Source: Alphaproteobacteria bacterium (GTDB taxonomy: Bacteria > Pseudomonadota > Alphaproteobacteria > Reyranellales > Reyranellaceae). Taken from it: a stretch of 64,000 nt of DNA. Shown in pieces: positions 44,438 through 53,654 of the stretch. Every line of letters starts with the position of its first letter. Position 1 is the stretch's first letter. The notes beneath the pieces were generated by a model. It ran no database searches. It was not told the origin of the DNA and worked only from the letters and a program-made list of their open reading frames with translations. The DNA lies in NCBI GenBank assembly GCA_017308235.1, contig JAFKFL010000008.1, forward strand, positions 1 to 64,000. The letters are read 5' to 3'. The position numbers were made by a program, and so were the translations under genes.

Positions 44438-44457
44438 GTGACCGTCGGTAATGTCAC
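44438..44457. promoter_or_regulatory. Inverted repeat GTGAC-N10-GTCAC
   Basis: A perfect 5-bp dyad, GTGAC at 44438-44442 and GTCAC at 44453-44457, lies about 96 bp ahead of the proposed start at 44554. It could be a transcription factor site. No further evidence is available from the sequence. Confidence 0.35.
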
Positions 44458-44553
44458 ATATCAAGCTGTCGAGGATTGTTAGCCTTTGGCTGCGCCGCCG
44501 GCATGCGATCGGCAGGCCGATATGAGGTGGATGTGGCTCAGTTGGGTGCTGTC

Positions 44554-45681
44554 ATGGAGAAAAGGGAAGTCCCGCCTTCGACCGGCGTCTCGTCGGCCTC
44601 TGGCGGGGCCCGTTCGACTGCGCGGGCCGCGCCTGCGTCGCCCGCTCCGGTAGAGAGCGGCCCGAAGAAGAAACCGGTCCGGAGGGCATCGGGCGCCGGT
44701 GCGGTGACCGGCATCCTCGGGGTGGTGTGCGCGCTGTTGGGGGTGCTCGCCGCGCCATCGCTGTTCCTGCCGCTGGCCGTCGCCTTTTCCGTGTTTGCGC
44801 TTATCCGTAGCCTCGTCGCGTTCAGTTCCGCCGGTATGGTCGCCGCGACGCTCTCTTGCATCTTCACGGTCGTCGGGTTGGTGCTCTTTCCATGGGCGAC
44901 CTACCAGGTATCGAAGGCCGCGACAGTGTCCTCGAGCACGGCGGCTGTCATCCAAACGCAAAACTCGGCAGCACCCGAGAAGGGGATCCAGCCGGAACCG
45001 CCAAAAGCTGCCGAGCCCAATACAGGCGGCGCGCTTTCCTTGCCGCCGGCTGCTCCAGAGCAAACGGCTCAGCCTGCCAAGCCCGAAGAGGAGCCGCGGC
45101 CGGCCGCCTCAGTGTCCAGCCCTCCAGCCAACTCCGAGCCGCAGACCAAGCTTGAGGAAGCGTTGCCCACGCCACCGCCGCCGGTGGCTACCGTGGTTCC
45201 GGATCGCGCGACGCCTCCTGTTGCGGCCGAGCCGCCGAAGCCCGCTGTCGCCGAACCGTCCAAGCCCGTCATGGTCGAGCCGCCCAAGCCGGAAGTCGTC
45301 GAACCCCCGAAGCCCATTGTGGCGCCTGAGCCGAAGCCCACCACTGCCGAGCCGCCGAAGGCGGCAGCGGCTGCGCCGGAGCCGTTGAAGCCTGCCGCCG
45401 AGCCACCGAAATCCGCGGCGGCGACGGACGCAACGAAGGGCAATCTGCAGGTGTGGCCCGAAAGCCGGACCGATCAGACTAGGGCGATCCAGATCCTGTT
45501 GCGTGACCTCAACTTCTATCACGGCACGACCAACGGCACGTTTGGTCCCGGAACGCGCGCCGCGATCTGTCTCTACCTCGTCACCTATGACGAGAAGGGC
45601 GAATGCGAGCCGACCAAGGCATTGTTCGATTCGTTGCAGAAGCGCAAAGCCAGCCCCAACGTGGGCAACGCGCCTCGCTGA
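44554..45681 (+). CDS. Membrane protein with Pro-rich region and peptidoglycan-binding-like domain
   Basis: The 375-residue protein (from ATG 44554; ATG 44503 and TTG 44476 are alternatives) has a cytoplasmic N-terminus with Arg/Ala/Pro, two to three hydrophobic segments (VTGILGVVCALLGVLAAPSL and ATLSCIFTVVGLVLFPWATY), then a long Pro/Glu/Lys linker made of AEPPKP-like units, and a C-terminal domain, RAIQILLRDLNFYHGTTNGT, FGPGTRAAICLYLVTY, like a PG_binding_1 module. It probably spans from the inner membrane to the cell wall, as in TonB-like or Sel1-linked spacers. The role is unknown. Confidence 0.7.
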   Translation: MEKREVPPSTGVSSASGGARSTARAAPASPAPVESGPKKKPVRRASGAGAVTGILGVVCALLGVLAAPSLFLPLAVAFSVFALIRSLVAFSSAGMVAATLSCIFTVVGLVLFPWATYQVSKAATVSSSTAAVIQTQNSAAPEKGIQPEPPKAAEPNTGGALSLPPAAPEQTAQPAKPEEEPRPAASVSSPPANSEPQTKLEEALPTPPPPVATVVPDRATPPVAAEPPKPAVAEPSKPVMVEPPKPEVVEPPKPIVAPEPKPTTAEPPKAAAAAPEPLKPAAEPPKSAAATDATKGNLQVWPESRTDQTRAIQILLRDLNFYHGTTNGTFGPGTRAAICLYLVTYDEKGECEPTKALFDSLQKRKASPNVGNAPR

Positions 45682-45684
45682 CCT

Positions 45685-46740
45685 TCAGGCCTTGAGTCCC
45701 AGCCGCTCGCCGCGGTAGGCGCCGCTCAACACCCGCTCCCACCAGCCGCGATTGTCAAGGTACCAGCGCACGGTGTCGCGCAGGCCCTGGTCGAACGCGT
45801 GGCGCGGCCGCCAGCCCAGCTCGTTCCGGATCCGAGAGGCATCGATTGCGTAGCGCGCGTCATGGCCGGGCCGATCGGTCACGAACTCGATCAGCCTGGC
45901 ATGCGGGCGATTGAGGCTGTTGGGCAGCATCTCGTCGAGCGCCGCGCAGATCGCCTGCACGACCTCGATGTTTTGCCGCTCGCTGTCGCCGCCGACATTG
46001 TAAGTCTCGCCAGGCCGACCCTTGCGCAGCACGAGCGTCAGGGCCTCGGCGTGATCCTCGACATGCAGCCAGTCGCGCACGTTCTCGCCCTTGCCGTAGA
46101 CCGGCAGGCGCTCGCCACGCAGCGCGCGGATGATGCAAAGCGGGATCAGCTTCTCTGGGAAGTGATAGGGCCCGTAGTTGTTCGAGCAGTTCGTGGTGAG
46201 CGTCGGCAGACCGTAGGTATGATGCCAGGCGCGCACCAGGTGGTCGGATGCCGCCTTGCTGGCGGAGTAGGGCGAGTTGGGCTGGTAGGGCGTGGTTTCG
46301 CTGAACTTGCCGGTCGGGCTCAGCGAGCCGAACACCTCGTCGGTCGAGATGTGCTGGAAGCGGAAGCGCTCCCGTGCCTCGCCCTCGAGTTCGCGCCAAT
46401 AGTCGAGCGCTGTATCGAGCAGCACGTAAGTGCCGCCGACGTTGGTCTCGATGAAGGGCGCGGGGCCGTCGATCGAGCGGTCGACATGGCTCTCCGCGGC
46501 GAGATGCAACACGGCGTCGGGCCGCGCCTCGCGGAAGATCTCCCTGAGGGCGACACGGTCGCGAATGTCGGTCTTGTAGTGCCGGTGCCGGTTGCTGCTG
46601 GCGGCCTCGGCCAGCGATTCGAGGTTTCCCGCGTAAGTGAGCTTGTCGACGTTGGCCACCGACCAGTCGGTGTCGCGGATCACATGCCGCACGACCGCCG
46701 AGCCGATGAACCCGGCGCCGCCGGTGATAAGGAGCTTCAT
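45685..46740 (-). CDS. rmlB: dTDP-glucose 4,6-dehydratase
   Basis: The 351-residue SDR has the NAD loop [19 protein letters not shown], the catalytic Thr-Asp-Glu in [14 protein letters not shown] and Tyr-x3-Lys in [15 protein letters not shown], plus [15 protein letters not shown]. It converts dTDP-glucose to dTDP-4-keto-6-deoxyglucose. That product is the precursor for the amino sugar made by the enzymes encoded at 26312-27840. RmlA, RmlC and RmlD genes are not adjacent. Confidence 0.93.
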   Translation of the reverse strand: MKLLITGGAGFIGSAVVRHVIRDTDWSVANVDKLTYAGNLESLAEAASSNRHRHYKTDIRDRVALREIFREARPDAVLHLAAESHVDRSIDGPAPFIETNVGGTYVLLDTALDYWRELEGEARERFRFQHISTDEVFGSLSPTGKFSETTPYQPNSPYSASKAASDHLVRAWHHTYGLPTLTTNCSNNYGPYHFPEKLIPLCIIRALRGERLPVYGKGENVRDWLHVEDHAEALTLVLRKGRPGETYNVGGDSERQNIEVVQAICAALDEMLPNSLNRPHARLIEFVTDRPGHDARYAIDASRIRNELGWRPRHAFDQGLRDTVRWYLDNRGWWERVLSGAYRGERLGLKA

Positions 46741-46921
46741 GCCGTCCGTCTTAGGTCAAAGGGGCGCGCCACTCCAGAGTGGCGTTGAACCAATGAGTTG
46801 GCGTAGGGAGCGAGAATCTCCGTGTGCGCGCACGTGCTTCCTCATCTCGACAATTTTACGAGAACACTTTACGTTATATCTTGTGGGATATATCGCTGAA
46901 GCGTAAGCGTGAGGCTTGGTC

Positions 46922-47860
46922 ATGTCCCACGAGATCGGGATACGCGAATATACACGCGGTGCGCTGTTCGGGCTCGCGGCGGTTGGCATCTGGGCGGTAT
47001 GGGTCGTGGCTGTGCGGTTCGGGCTCAGGACAAGCCTCAAGCCGTGGGACGTCACGGCGATTCGTTTCAGTGTCGCGGGACTGATCTTACTGCCGTATCT
47101 GCTGAAGAAGGGCCTCGCCGTTGATCGCCTTGGAAAAGGGGGACTGGCAGCGATTGTGCTCGGCGGTGGAGCACCGATGGTGTTGCTTTCCTACGGTGGT
47201 CTGTTGTTCGCACCAGCCGCGCACGCCGCCTCTCTGTATACTGCCCTCATACCTCTTTACGTTGCGATCCTGGCCACCGTTGTACTTGGTGAGCCCTTCA
47301 CCGTTGCCAAGAGGATCGGCCTTGCCTTGATCGTTGCGGGTGCCTTCGGCATTGCCTGGGGTGCAGGCGGCGCGATCGGATCTCGACAGAACGTCGGCGA
47401 CATCATGTTCATCAGCGCGGGCATGTTGTGGGCCTGCTATACGGTGACCATGCGGAAAGCGAGATTGGAAGGGCTTCACGCTGCTGCTATTGCCGCGGTC
47501 GGATCATTGATCGCCTACGTTCCAGTGTACGCGATCGTTTTCGGGACCAATCTGTTCAACGTGCCTTTGCGCGATCTTGCCGTGCAAGCATTTGTCCATG
47601 GAATTCTCGTGGCCGTGATTTCGCTCGTGCTCTACGGGCGCGCGGTCAGTCTTCTTGGTGCATCGAACGGCTCAGCGTTCGCCGCGCTCGCCCCCGCGAT
47701 AACCGCGATCTTGGCAATTCCAGTTCTCGGTGAATGGCCAAGGACGAGTGACTGGATCGCCATGCTTCTGATTTCTGGCGGTGTCTACATTGCAAGTGGA
47801 GCCCTGGTGTCGGCCCGACGGGTCGGATTGATGCCTCCGCCTCAGCCACCCGCAATCTGA
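46922..47860 (+). CDS. DMT-family transporter (EamA domains)
   Basis: The 312-residue protein has about ten hydrophobic helices in two EamA halves, with LKPWDVTAIRFSVAGLILLP and MLWACYTVTMRKARLEGLHA. It is probably an exporter of amino acids or metabolites. A TTG at 46916 could extend it, but gtgagg at 46909-46914 is best spaced for the ATG at 46922. Just upstream, 46850-46900 is AT-rich, suggesting the promoter. Confidence 0.85.
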   Translation: MSHEIGIREYTRGALFGLAAVGIWAVWVVAVRFGLRTSLKPWDVTAIRFSVAGLILLPYLLKKGLAVDRLGKGGLAAIVLGGGAPMVLLSYGGLLFAPAAHAASLYTALIPLYVAILATVVLGEPFTVAKRIGLALIVAGAFGIAWGAGGAIGSRQNVGDIMFISAGMLWACYTVTMRKARLEGLHAAAIAAVGSLIAYVPVYAIVFGTNLFNVPLRDLAVQAFVHGILVAVISLVLYGRAVSLLGASNGSAFAALAPAITAILAIPVLGEWPRTSDWIAMLLISGGVYIASGALVSARRVGLMPPPQPPAI

Positions 47861-47904
47861 CAATCCGCTAGCGGCTTCCAGCTCTTTCACTTGGTGCGGT
47901 CCAT

Positions 47905-47945
47905 CCGAGCATGAGCGCCACTGGCGTGTGGTACGCGCTCGCTCC
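47905..47945. repeat. Palindromic element related to the one at 3.43 kb
   Basis: GAGCGCCAC at 47913-47921 opposes GTGG and CGCGCTC at 47928-47940. The segment gagcatgagcgccac is identical to part of 3430-3443. It separates convergent genes and may also act as a terminator for the amino-acid ABC operon. Confidence 0.45.
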
Positions 47946-47947
47946 GA

Positions 47948-48733
47948 TCAATGATGCAGGATCTGGCCCAGGAAGGTCTTGGTGCGCTCGTTCTTGGGAT
48001 GCGCGAAGAATTCCTCCGGCGCGTTCTGCTCGACGATCTCGCCGCGGTCCATGAAGATCACGCGGTCGGCCACCGCCCGTGCGAATCCCATCTCGTGGGT
48101 CACGCACAGCATTGTCATGCCTTCCTTGGCGAGCTCGATCATGACATCGAGCACTTCCTTCACCATCTCCGGATCGAGTGCCGAGGTCGGTTCGTCGAAC
48201 AGCATGATCTTGGGCCGCATGCAGAGCGCGCGCGCGATCGCCACGCGCTGCTGCTGGCCGCCGGAGAGCTGGCCGGGATACTTGTTCGCCTGCTCGGGAA
48301 TGCGCACGCGCTTGAGCAGGCTCATGGCGATCTCCTCGGCCTCCTTCTTGGGCGTCTTCTTCACCCAGATCGGTGCCAAGGTCAGGTTGTCGAGAATTGT
48401 GAGGTGCGGAAAGAGGTTGAACGACTGGAACACCATGCCGACGTCGCGCCGGATCGCCTCGATGTTCTTCACGTCGTTGGACAGCGTCACGCCGTGCACG
48501 CTGATGTCGCCGCGCTGATGCTCTTCCAGCCGGTTGATACAACGGATCAGCGTCGACTTGCCCGAACCGGACGGACCGCAGATGACGATCCGCTCACCCT
48601 GCTTGACGTCAAGATTGATGTCGGAGAGCACGTGGAACTGCCCGTACCATTTGTTCACGCCCTTGAGCGTGATCACCGACGGGGCGCGCGAGAGATCGTG
48701 GCTGGCGTTGGCGGTAGCGGTGACGGTGGCCAT
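47948..48733 (-). CDS. aapP: General amino-acid ABC transporter ATPase
   Basis: The 261-residue ATPase has Walker [14 protein letters not shown], signature [20 protein letters not shown] and Walker [13 protein letters not shown] with the switch His in VTHEMGFA. It energises the AapQM permease. Its start lies directly after the aapM stop (0 bp), completing the minus-strand operon aapJJJ-Q-M-P. Confidence 0.95.
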   Translation of the reverse strand: MATVTATANASHDLSRAPSVITLKGVNKWYGQFHVLSDINLDVKQGERIVICGPSGSGKSTLIRCINRLEEHQRGDISVHGVTLSNDVKNIEAIRRDVGMVFQSFNLFPHLTILDNLTLAPIWVKKTPKKEAEEIAMSLLKRVRIPEQANKYPGQLSGGQQQRVAIARALCMRPKIMLFDEPTSALDPEMVKEVLDVMIELAKEGMTMLCVTHEMGFARAVADRVIFMDRGEIVEQNAPEEFFAHPKNERTKTFLGQILHH

Positions 48734-50011
48734 CTAGCGTCGTGTCCCCTTGTTGAGCTCGACCTCGAGATACTTGGAGTAGCGCGACATCGAGAAGCAG
48801 AAACAGAAGTAGACGAAAGCCGCGAACAGGTAGACCTCGCTCGGGAAGCCCGCCCAGTTGGGATCGACCAGGGCCTGGTTGGCGGCGTTCAGGAAGTCGA
48901 AGATGCCGATGATCAGCACCAGCGAGGTGTCCTTGAAGAAGCCAATGAAGGTGTTGATCAGTGGCGGGATCACCACGCGCAACGCCTGCGGCAGGATGAT
49001 CAACGTCGTCTTCTGGAAATAATTGAGGCCCATCGCATCGGCGGCCTCGAACTGGCCTTTGGGCAGCGACTGAAGGCCGCCGCGGATGATCTCGGCGATA
49101 TAAGCGCCGGCGAAGAAGATGACCGCGACCAGGGCGCGCAGGAATTTGTCGATGCTCATGCCGGTCGGCAGGAAGAGGGGCAGCATGACCGAGGCCATGA
49201 TCAGGAGGCTGATCAGCGGCACGCCGCGGATCAGCTCGATGAAGCCCACGCACAGGCCCTTGATCAGCGGCAGGTTCGAGCGACGGCCGAGCGCCAGCAG
49301 GATGCCGTAGGGGAAGGCGAACACCAGTCCGTAGGTGGCGAGGATCAGCGTCACCGGGAGGCCGCCCCACAGGCTGGTCTCGACATAGCTGAAGGGCGCG
49401 AGTGCGAGGCTCCAGGGTGGCAGCACGCCCGTGAGCCGCAGCACGATGCCGATCGCGCCGATTGCCGCCAGCGTCCGCCAGCCGGCGATCTCGGTCGGCT
49501 TGGCGACAGTGCTGCGCAGCAGCATGCCGAGGCCGCCTACGGCCAGCGCCACGAACAGGATGAGGCCGAGCGGGATGTGGATCTGCCCGAACATCAGCAG
49601 GAAGGTCAGGAAGCTGCCGGTGCCCCAGATCCAGAGCAGTCGCTGGTTCCACATCCGCCGGTCGGCGCTGGTCACCAGCATCACGATCATGATGATCACG
49701 GCGAGCAGCGGCCGCCACTGCTGCTCGTAGGGGAAGGTGCCGAAGAAGATGAAGCGGTACTTCTCATGGATCAGCGCCCAGCAGGCGCCATGGCCGCGGC
49801 ACGCCTGGCCATTGGGTGCAGTCCAGACTGCGTTCACCACGGCCCAATTCAGGAACGATGTGACCAGCCAGAGCAGCAGGAAGAGCAGCACCACCGTCGT
49901 GATGGCGTTGCCCCAGCTCGAGAACAGGTTCCGGCGCAGCCAGCCCAGTGCACCCGAATCGGTGGCGGGTGGCGGGAGTTGCTGGCGCTCGCCAGCCGGC
50001 ACGTCGGTCAT
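48734..50011 (-). CDS. aapM: General amino-acid ABC transporter permease AapM
   Basis: The 425-residue permease has a cytoplasmic N-terminus, then about eight membrane segments including TSFLNWAVVNAVWTAPNGQA, and the EAA loop FEAADAMGLNYFQKTTLIIL, followed by PQALRVVIPPLINTFIGFFK. Large AapM-like proteins of this size carry a long N-terminal membrane part absent from simple HisM-type permeases. It pairs with AapQ to import polar amino acids and is 3 bp after the aapQ stop. Confidence 0.93.
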   Translation of the reverse strand: MTDVPAGERQQLPPPATDSGALGWLRRNLFSSWGNAITTVVLLFLLLWLVTSFLNWAVVNAVWTAPNGQACRGHGACWALIHEKYRFIFFGTFPYEQQWRPLLAVIIMIVMLVTSADRRMWNQRLLWIWGTGSFLTFLLMFGQIHIPLGLILFVALAVGGLGMLLRSTVAKPTEIAGWRTLAAIGAIGIVLRLTGVLPPWSLALAPFSYVETSLWGGLPVTLILATYGLVFAFPYGILLALGRRSNLPLIKGLCVGFIELIRGVPLISLLIMASVMLPLFLPTGMSIDKFLRALVAVIFFAGAYIAEIIRGGLQSLPKGQFEAADAMGLNYFQKTTLIILPQALRVVIPPLINTFIGFFKDTSLVLIIGIFDFLNAANQALVDPNWAGFPSEVYLFAAFVYFCFCFSMSRYSKYLEVELNKGTRR

Positions 50012-50014
50012 GGC

Positions 50015-51202
50015 TCAGCGCTCCCGAAGCGCAATGCGCTTGTTGTACCAATTCATGAAGGCGGAGATGCCGAGGCTGACGGTCAGGAAGGCCGCCATGA
50101 TGATCAGTATGTTCTCGATCGCCTGGCCGGTCTGGTTGATGGTTACGTTCACAGCGGCGACCAGGTCGGGGTAACCAATGGCGATGGCCAGTGAGCTGTT
50201 CTTGGTGATGTTGAGATACTGGCTGGTCATCGGCGGCACGATCACCCGCATCGCCTGCGGCAACAGCACCAGCCGCATCGACTGGGCACGCGAAAGGCCC
50301 AACGCCATTGCCGCTTCGCTCTGGCCCTTGTTGAGGGCGAGGATGCCCGAGCGCACGATCTCCGCGATGAAGGCCGAGGTATAGATCACGAGCCCGACCA
50401 GCAGCGCGGTGAACTCGGGCTGGATCACCGTGCCGCCCTGGAAGTTGAAGCCCTTGAGCTCGGGCCAGCTCATGTGGTGCGGCGCACCGCCCAGCAACCA
50501 GACGACGAGCGGCACGCCGATCACCAGCGCGATCGCCGCACGTATGGTCGGAAAGGGCAGGCCGGTCGCTTCTTGGCGTCGCTTCGCCCAGCGCTTGACC
50601 ACGAAGGCGGCCACGACGCCGACCAGCAGTCCGACCGCCATCCAGTGATGGATCGGATCGGCGAGCGGCACGGGAAAATAGAGGCCGCGGTTGCTGAGGA
50701 ATAGCGAGCCCAGGAGGCTGATCGCCTGGCGTGGACCTGGGAATGCCTCGCTGATGAGCTTGTAGAACAGGAACAGCCAGAGCAGCAGCGGTACGTTTCG
50801 GAACGCCTCGACGTACCATTCGCAGATCTTGGACAGCAGCCAGTTGGGCGAAAGCCGTCCGATGCCAATCAGGGTTCCGAGAATGGTCGACAGGACGATG
50901 CCCAGAACCGCCACCTTCAGTGTATTGAGCATGCCGACCAGGATCGCCCGCGCATAGGTGCTGGCGGGCGAATAGGGGATCATCGAGTCGCCAATCTCGA
51001 AGCCCGCTTCACGACTCAGGTAGTCGTAGCCGCTGGCGATCTTCTGGCGTGCCAGGTTTTCAAGCGTGTTGGTGACGAGGAACCAAGCCAGCAGTCCGAC
51101 CAACCCCACGATCACGATCTGGAAGACCCACCCGCGAACGACCGGATCGTTCCAGGGCGCCACTTTCGGACGCGTCGTTGAGTCGAGTGTCTCGACGGCC
51201 AT
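50015..51202 (-). CDS. aapQ: General amino-acid ABC transporter permease AapQ
   Basis: The 395-residue permease has many membrane helices with SDYLSREAGFEIG-like GYDYLSREAGFEIGDSMIPY near the start, and the EAA region SEAAMALGLSRAQSMRLVLL and PQAMRVIVPPMTSQYLN. It belongs to the AapQ/BztB group. It lies 120 bp downstream of the last binding-protein gene; that gap contains the long inverted repeat at 51241-51318, which may reduce read-through from the abundant binding-protein transcript. Confidence 0.93.
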   Translation of the reverse strand: MAVETLDSTTRPKVAPWNDPVVRGWVFQIVIVGLVGLLAWFLVTNTLENLARQKIASGYDYLSREAGFEIGDSMIPYSPASTYARAILVGMLNTLKVAVLGIVLSTILGTLIGIGRLSPNWLLSKICEWYVEAFRNVPLLLWLFLFYKLISEAFPGPRQAISLLGSLFLSNRGLYFPVPLADPIHHWMAVGLLVGVVAAFVVKRWAKRRQEATGLPFPTIRAAIALVIGVPLVVWLLGGAPHHMSWPELKGFNFQGGTVIQPEFTALLVGLVIYTSAFIAEIVRSGILALNKGQSEAAMALGLSRAQSMRLVLLPQAMRVIVPPMTSQYLNITKNSSLAIAIGYPDLVAAVNVTINQTGQAIENILIIMAAFLTVSLGISAFMNWYNKRIALRER

Positions 51203-51240
51203 GCGGCTAGTCTCCCTGCCTGATGCGGCTCACCCGCTTA

Positions 51241-51318
51241 TTGATTGTTGCCGGCAGTGTAGAAGGGAATTGCACGGTTGCAACCTGCCAAAACACCCAA
51301 AACACTACCGGCAATCAA
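51241..51318 (-). terminator. Long inverted repeat between aapJ copy 1 and aapQ
   Basis: TTGATTGTTGCCGGCAGTGT at 51241-51260 is complementary to ACACTACCGGCAATCAA at 51302-51318, with a 3-nt bulge and one G-T type mismatch. Such stem-loops after aapJ-like genes stabilise the binding-protein mRNA or attenuate transcription into the permease genes; that role is inferred. Confidence 0.55.
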
Positions 51319-51322
51319 AACC

Positions 51323-52354
51323 TCAGCGGATCGGCGGGGCGTACTGGGCGCCACCGTTCTTCCAAAGCGCATTCAGCCCCCGAGCAATTTTGAGCGGCGA
51401 GCCCATCCCGATGTTGCGCTCGAAGCTCTCGCCGTAGTTCCCGACCTGCTTCACGATGTTGTAGACCCACTTTTCGTCGACCCCGAGTGACTTGCCCATG
51501 CCAGGGCTGACGCCGAGGATGCGCTTGATCGAGGGATTGTCGCTCTTCAGCATCTCGTCGACGTTTTCGGAAGTGATGCCGTACTCCTCGGTCTCGATCA
51601 TGGCGTATTGGGTCCAGCGGACGATATCGCCGAACTGGTTGTCGCCTTGGCGGAACGCCGGCGCCAACGGTTCCTTGGAAATGATCTCAGGTAGGATCAC
51701 GAAATCGTCAGGTGTCAGCGGCGGCGGCGGGTTGGCCGCGCGTGTCGCATAGAGGCTGGTGGAATCGTTGGTATAGACATCGCAGCGGCCGGAGAAGAAC
51801 GCCGCGCGCACTTCGTCGACCTTTTCGATCACTACCGGCTTGAAGGTCATCTTGTTGGCGCGGAAGTAGTCGGCGAGATTGAGTTCGGTCGTGGTGCCGG
51901 GGGCTACGCAGACGGTGGCGCCCTCCAGCTCCTTGGCGCTCTTCACGCCAAGCTTCTTGTTCACCATCAGACCTTGGCCGTCATAGTAGAAGACGGCGCC
52001 GAAATCGAGGCCGAGCACCGTGTCGCGCGTCAGGGTCCACGTCACGTTGCGTGTCAGGAGGTCGACTTCGCCCGACTGGACCGCGGTGAAACGCTGTTGC
52101 GTCGTCAGCGGCACATATTTCACCTTTTCCGAATCGCCGAAGATCACCGCCGAGATCGCGCGACAAAGATCCACGTTGAAGCCGACCCACTTGCCGCGGT
52201 TGTCCAGCCGCGCGAAGCCCGCCGTGCCTTCCATTACACCGCAGACGAGCTGACCACGCGTCTTGATGGCGTCGAGGTCCTTGCCTGCCCAGGCCATCTC
52301 CGACATCGAGAATACGGCGAGCGCGGCGACGAGCGCCGTCGAAAGCTTGTTCAC
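51323..52354 (-). CDS. aapJ: General amino-acid ABC transporter binding protein, copy 1
   Basis: The 343-residue protein has a signal peptide (STALVAALAVFSMSEMAWA) and a PBP fold with KTRGQLVCGVMEGTAGFARL, GEVDLLTRNVTWTLTRDTVL and VYNIVKQVGNYGESFERNIG. It captures periplasmic amino acids for AapQMP. The start is GTG at 52354 with ggggaag upstream. It is the last of three tandem copies and the one next to aapQ. N-terminal parts most resemble copy 2, C-terminal parts copy 3. Confidence 0.93.
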   Translation of the reverse strand: MNKLSTALVAALAVFSMSEMAWAGKDLDAIKTRGQLVCGVMEGTAGFARLDNRGKWVGFNVDLCRAISAVIFGDSEKVKYVPLTTQQRFTAVQSGEVDLLTRNVTWTLTRDTVLGLDFGAVFYYDGQGLMVNKKLGVKSAKELEGATVCVAPGTTTELNLADYFRANKMTFKPVVIEKVDEVRAAFFSGRCDVYTNDSTSLYATRAANPPPPLTPDDFVILPEIISKEPLAPAFRQGDNQFGDIVRWTQYAMIETEEYGITSENVDEMLKSDNPSIKRILGVSPGMGKSLGVDEKWVYNIVKQVGNYGESFERNIGMGSPLKIARGLNALWKNGGAQYAPPIR

Positions 52355-52416
52355 TACTCTTCCCCCGAAAGCTCTATTGAACACAGGCCTTTCTCTGGCA
52401 GGCAAACGAGCCACGG

Positions 52417-52451
52417 GTCAAACGAAACCGCCGCCTTTCCAGACGGCGGTT
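52417..52451 (-). terminator. Rho-independent terminator after aapJ copy 2
   Basis: On the minus strand the hairpin AACCGCCG...CGGCGGTT is followed by TTCGTTTG. It is 51 bp past the stop of copy 2 and precedes copy 1. The terminator may be partial, allowing read-through. Confidence 0.65.
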
Positions 52452-52501
52452 CGGGCTCGGCTCAGGCATCGGCGACAACGTCGTCGATGCGCGTCGCTCT
52501 C

Positions 52502-53533
52502 CTATCGGATCGGCTCGGCGTACTGGAGGCCGCCGTTCTTCCAAAGCGCGTTCAGGCCCCGGACGATCTTGAGCGGCGAGCCCATGCCAACGTTACGCTC
52601 GAAGCTCTCGCCGTAGTTCCCGACCTGCTTGATGATGTTGTAGGCCCATTTCTCGTCGACGCCGAGCGCCTTGCCCATGCCGGGGGTGACGCCGAGCAGC
52701 CGCTTGATCGAAGGGTTCTCGGTCTTCAGCATCTCGTCGACGTTCTTGGACGTGATGCCGTTTTCCTCGGCATCGACCATGGCGTACTGGCTCCAGCGGA
52801 CGATATCGCCGAACTGGTTGTCACCGTGGCGGAAGGCAGGCGCCAGCGGCTCCTTGGAGATGATTTCTGGCAGCACGACGAAGTCTTCCGGTGTCAGCGG
52901 CGGCGGCGGGTTGGCCGCGCGTGTCGCATAGAGGCTCGAGGAGTCGTTGGTGTAGACGTCGCAGCGGCCGGAGAAGAACGCCGCGCGCACCTCGTCGACC
53001 TTCTCAATGACCACCGGCTTGAAGGTCATCTTGTTGGCGCGGAAGTAATCGGCAAGATTGAGCTCGGTCGTGGTGCCGGGGGCCACGCAGACGGTGGCGC
53101 CTTCCAGCTCCTTGGCGCTTTTCACGCCAAGTTTCTTGTTCACCAGGAAGCCCTGGCCGTCGTAGTAGGTGACGGCGCCGAAGTCGAGGCCGAGAACCGT
53201 GTCGCGCGTCAGGGTCGCCGTGGTGTTGTTCGACAACATGTCGACTTCGCCCGACTGCAGCGCGGTGAAGCGTTGCTGGGCCGACAGCGGCACGTATTTG
53301 ACTTTCTCCGAATCGCCGAAGATCGTCGCCGCGACGGCGCGGCAGACGTCGACATCGAGGCCCACCCATTTGCCTTGGCTGTCGGCCCGCGCGAAGCCGG
53401 CCGTGCCTTCCATCGTGCCACAGACGAGCTGGCCGCGCGCCTTGACGGTATCGAGGTCCTTGCCCGCCCAGGCGGTGCCCGATACCGAAAGCACAACGCA
53501 GCCAATGGCTGCCGCGTTTAAGAATCTGCCCAT
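52502..53533 (-). CDS. aapJ: General amino-acid ABC transporter binding protein, copy 2 (diverged binding loop)
   Basis: The 343-residue paralogue has a signal peptide (ending VSGTAWA) and nearly the same sequence as copies 1 and 3. Where they read RNVTWTLTRDT and RNTTWTLTRDT, this copy reads NNTTATLTRDT. The Arg and Trp lost here lie in the ligand-contact region of this family, so ligand preference could differ. The rest of the fold is intact. It is flanked on both sides by hairpin terminators. Confidence 0.92.
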   Translation of the reverse strand: MGRFLNAAAIGCVVLSVSGTAWAGKDLDTVKARGQLVCGTMEGTAGFARADSQGKWVGLDVDVCRAVAATIFGDSEKVKYVPLSAQQRFTALQSGEVDMLSNNTTATLTRDTVLGLDFGAVTYYDGQGFLVNKKLGVKSAKELEGATVCVAPGTTTELNLADYFRANKMTFKPVVIEKVDEVRAAFFSGRCDVYTNDSSSLYATRAANPPPPLTPEDFVVLPEIISKEPLAPAFRHGDNQFGDIVRWSQYAMVDAEENGITSKNVDEMLKTENPSIKRLLGVTPGMGKALGVDEKWAYNIIKQVGNYGESFERNVGMGSPLKIVRGLNALWKNGGLQYAEPIR

Positions 53534-53594
53534 TGTCCTGCCTCCCATTTCTTGATCCGCCGAGTGTCCTACTGGCGGGACGAGCAAGCAACAG

Positions 53595-53630
53595 GCCAAA
53601 ACAAACCCGCCGCCCTTTTGGGGCGGCGGT
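53595..53630 (-). terminator. Rho-independent terminator after aapJ copy 3
   Basis: On the minus strand, CCGCCGCCC and GGGCGGCGG form a 9-bp stem closed by AAAA, followed by GTTTGTTTT. It lies 25 bp after the stop of copy 3 and before copy 2, so the first binding-protein gene can be expressed at a higher level alone. Confidence 0.7.
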
Positions 53631-53654
53631 GTCGCTGGCTGGAGGCAAGAGACC

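Noticed and set aside
47951..50194. 747-codon plus-strand open frame opposite aapP and aapM
   Set aside because: The translation is His/Asp/Gln-rich without domains, and the minus-strand genes have all ABC motifs.
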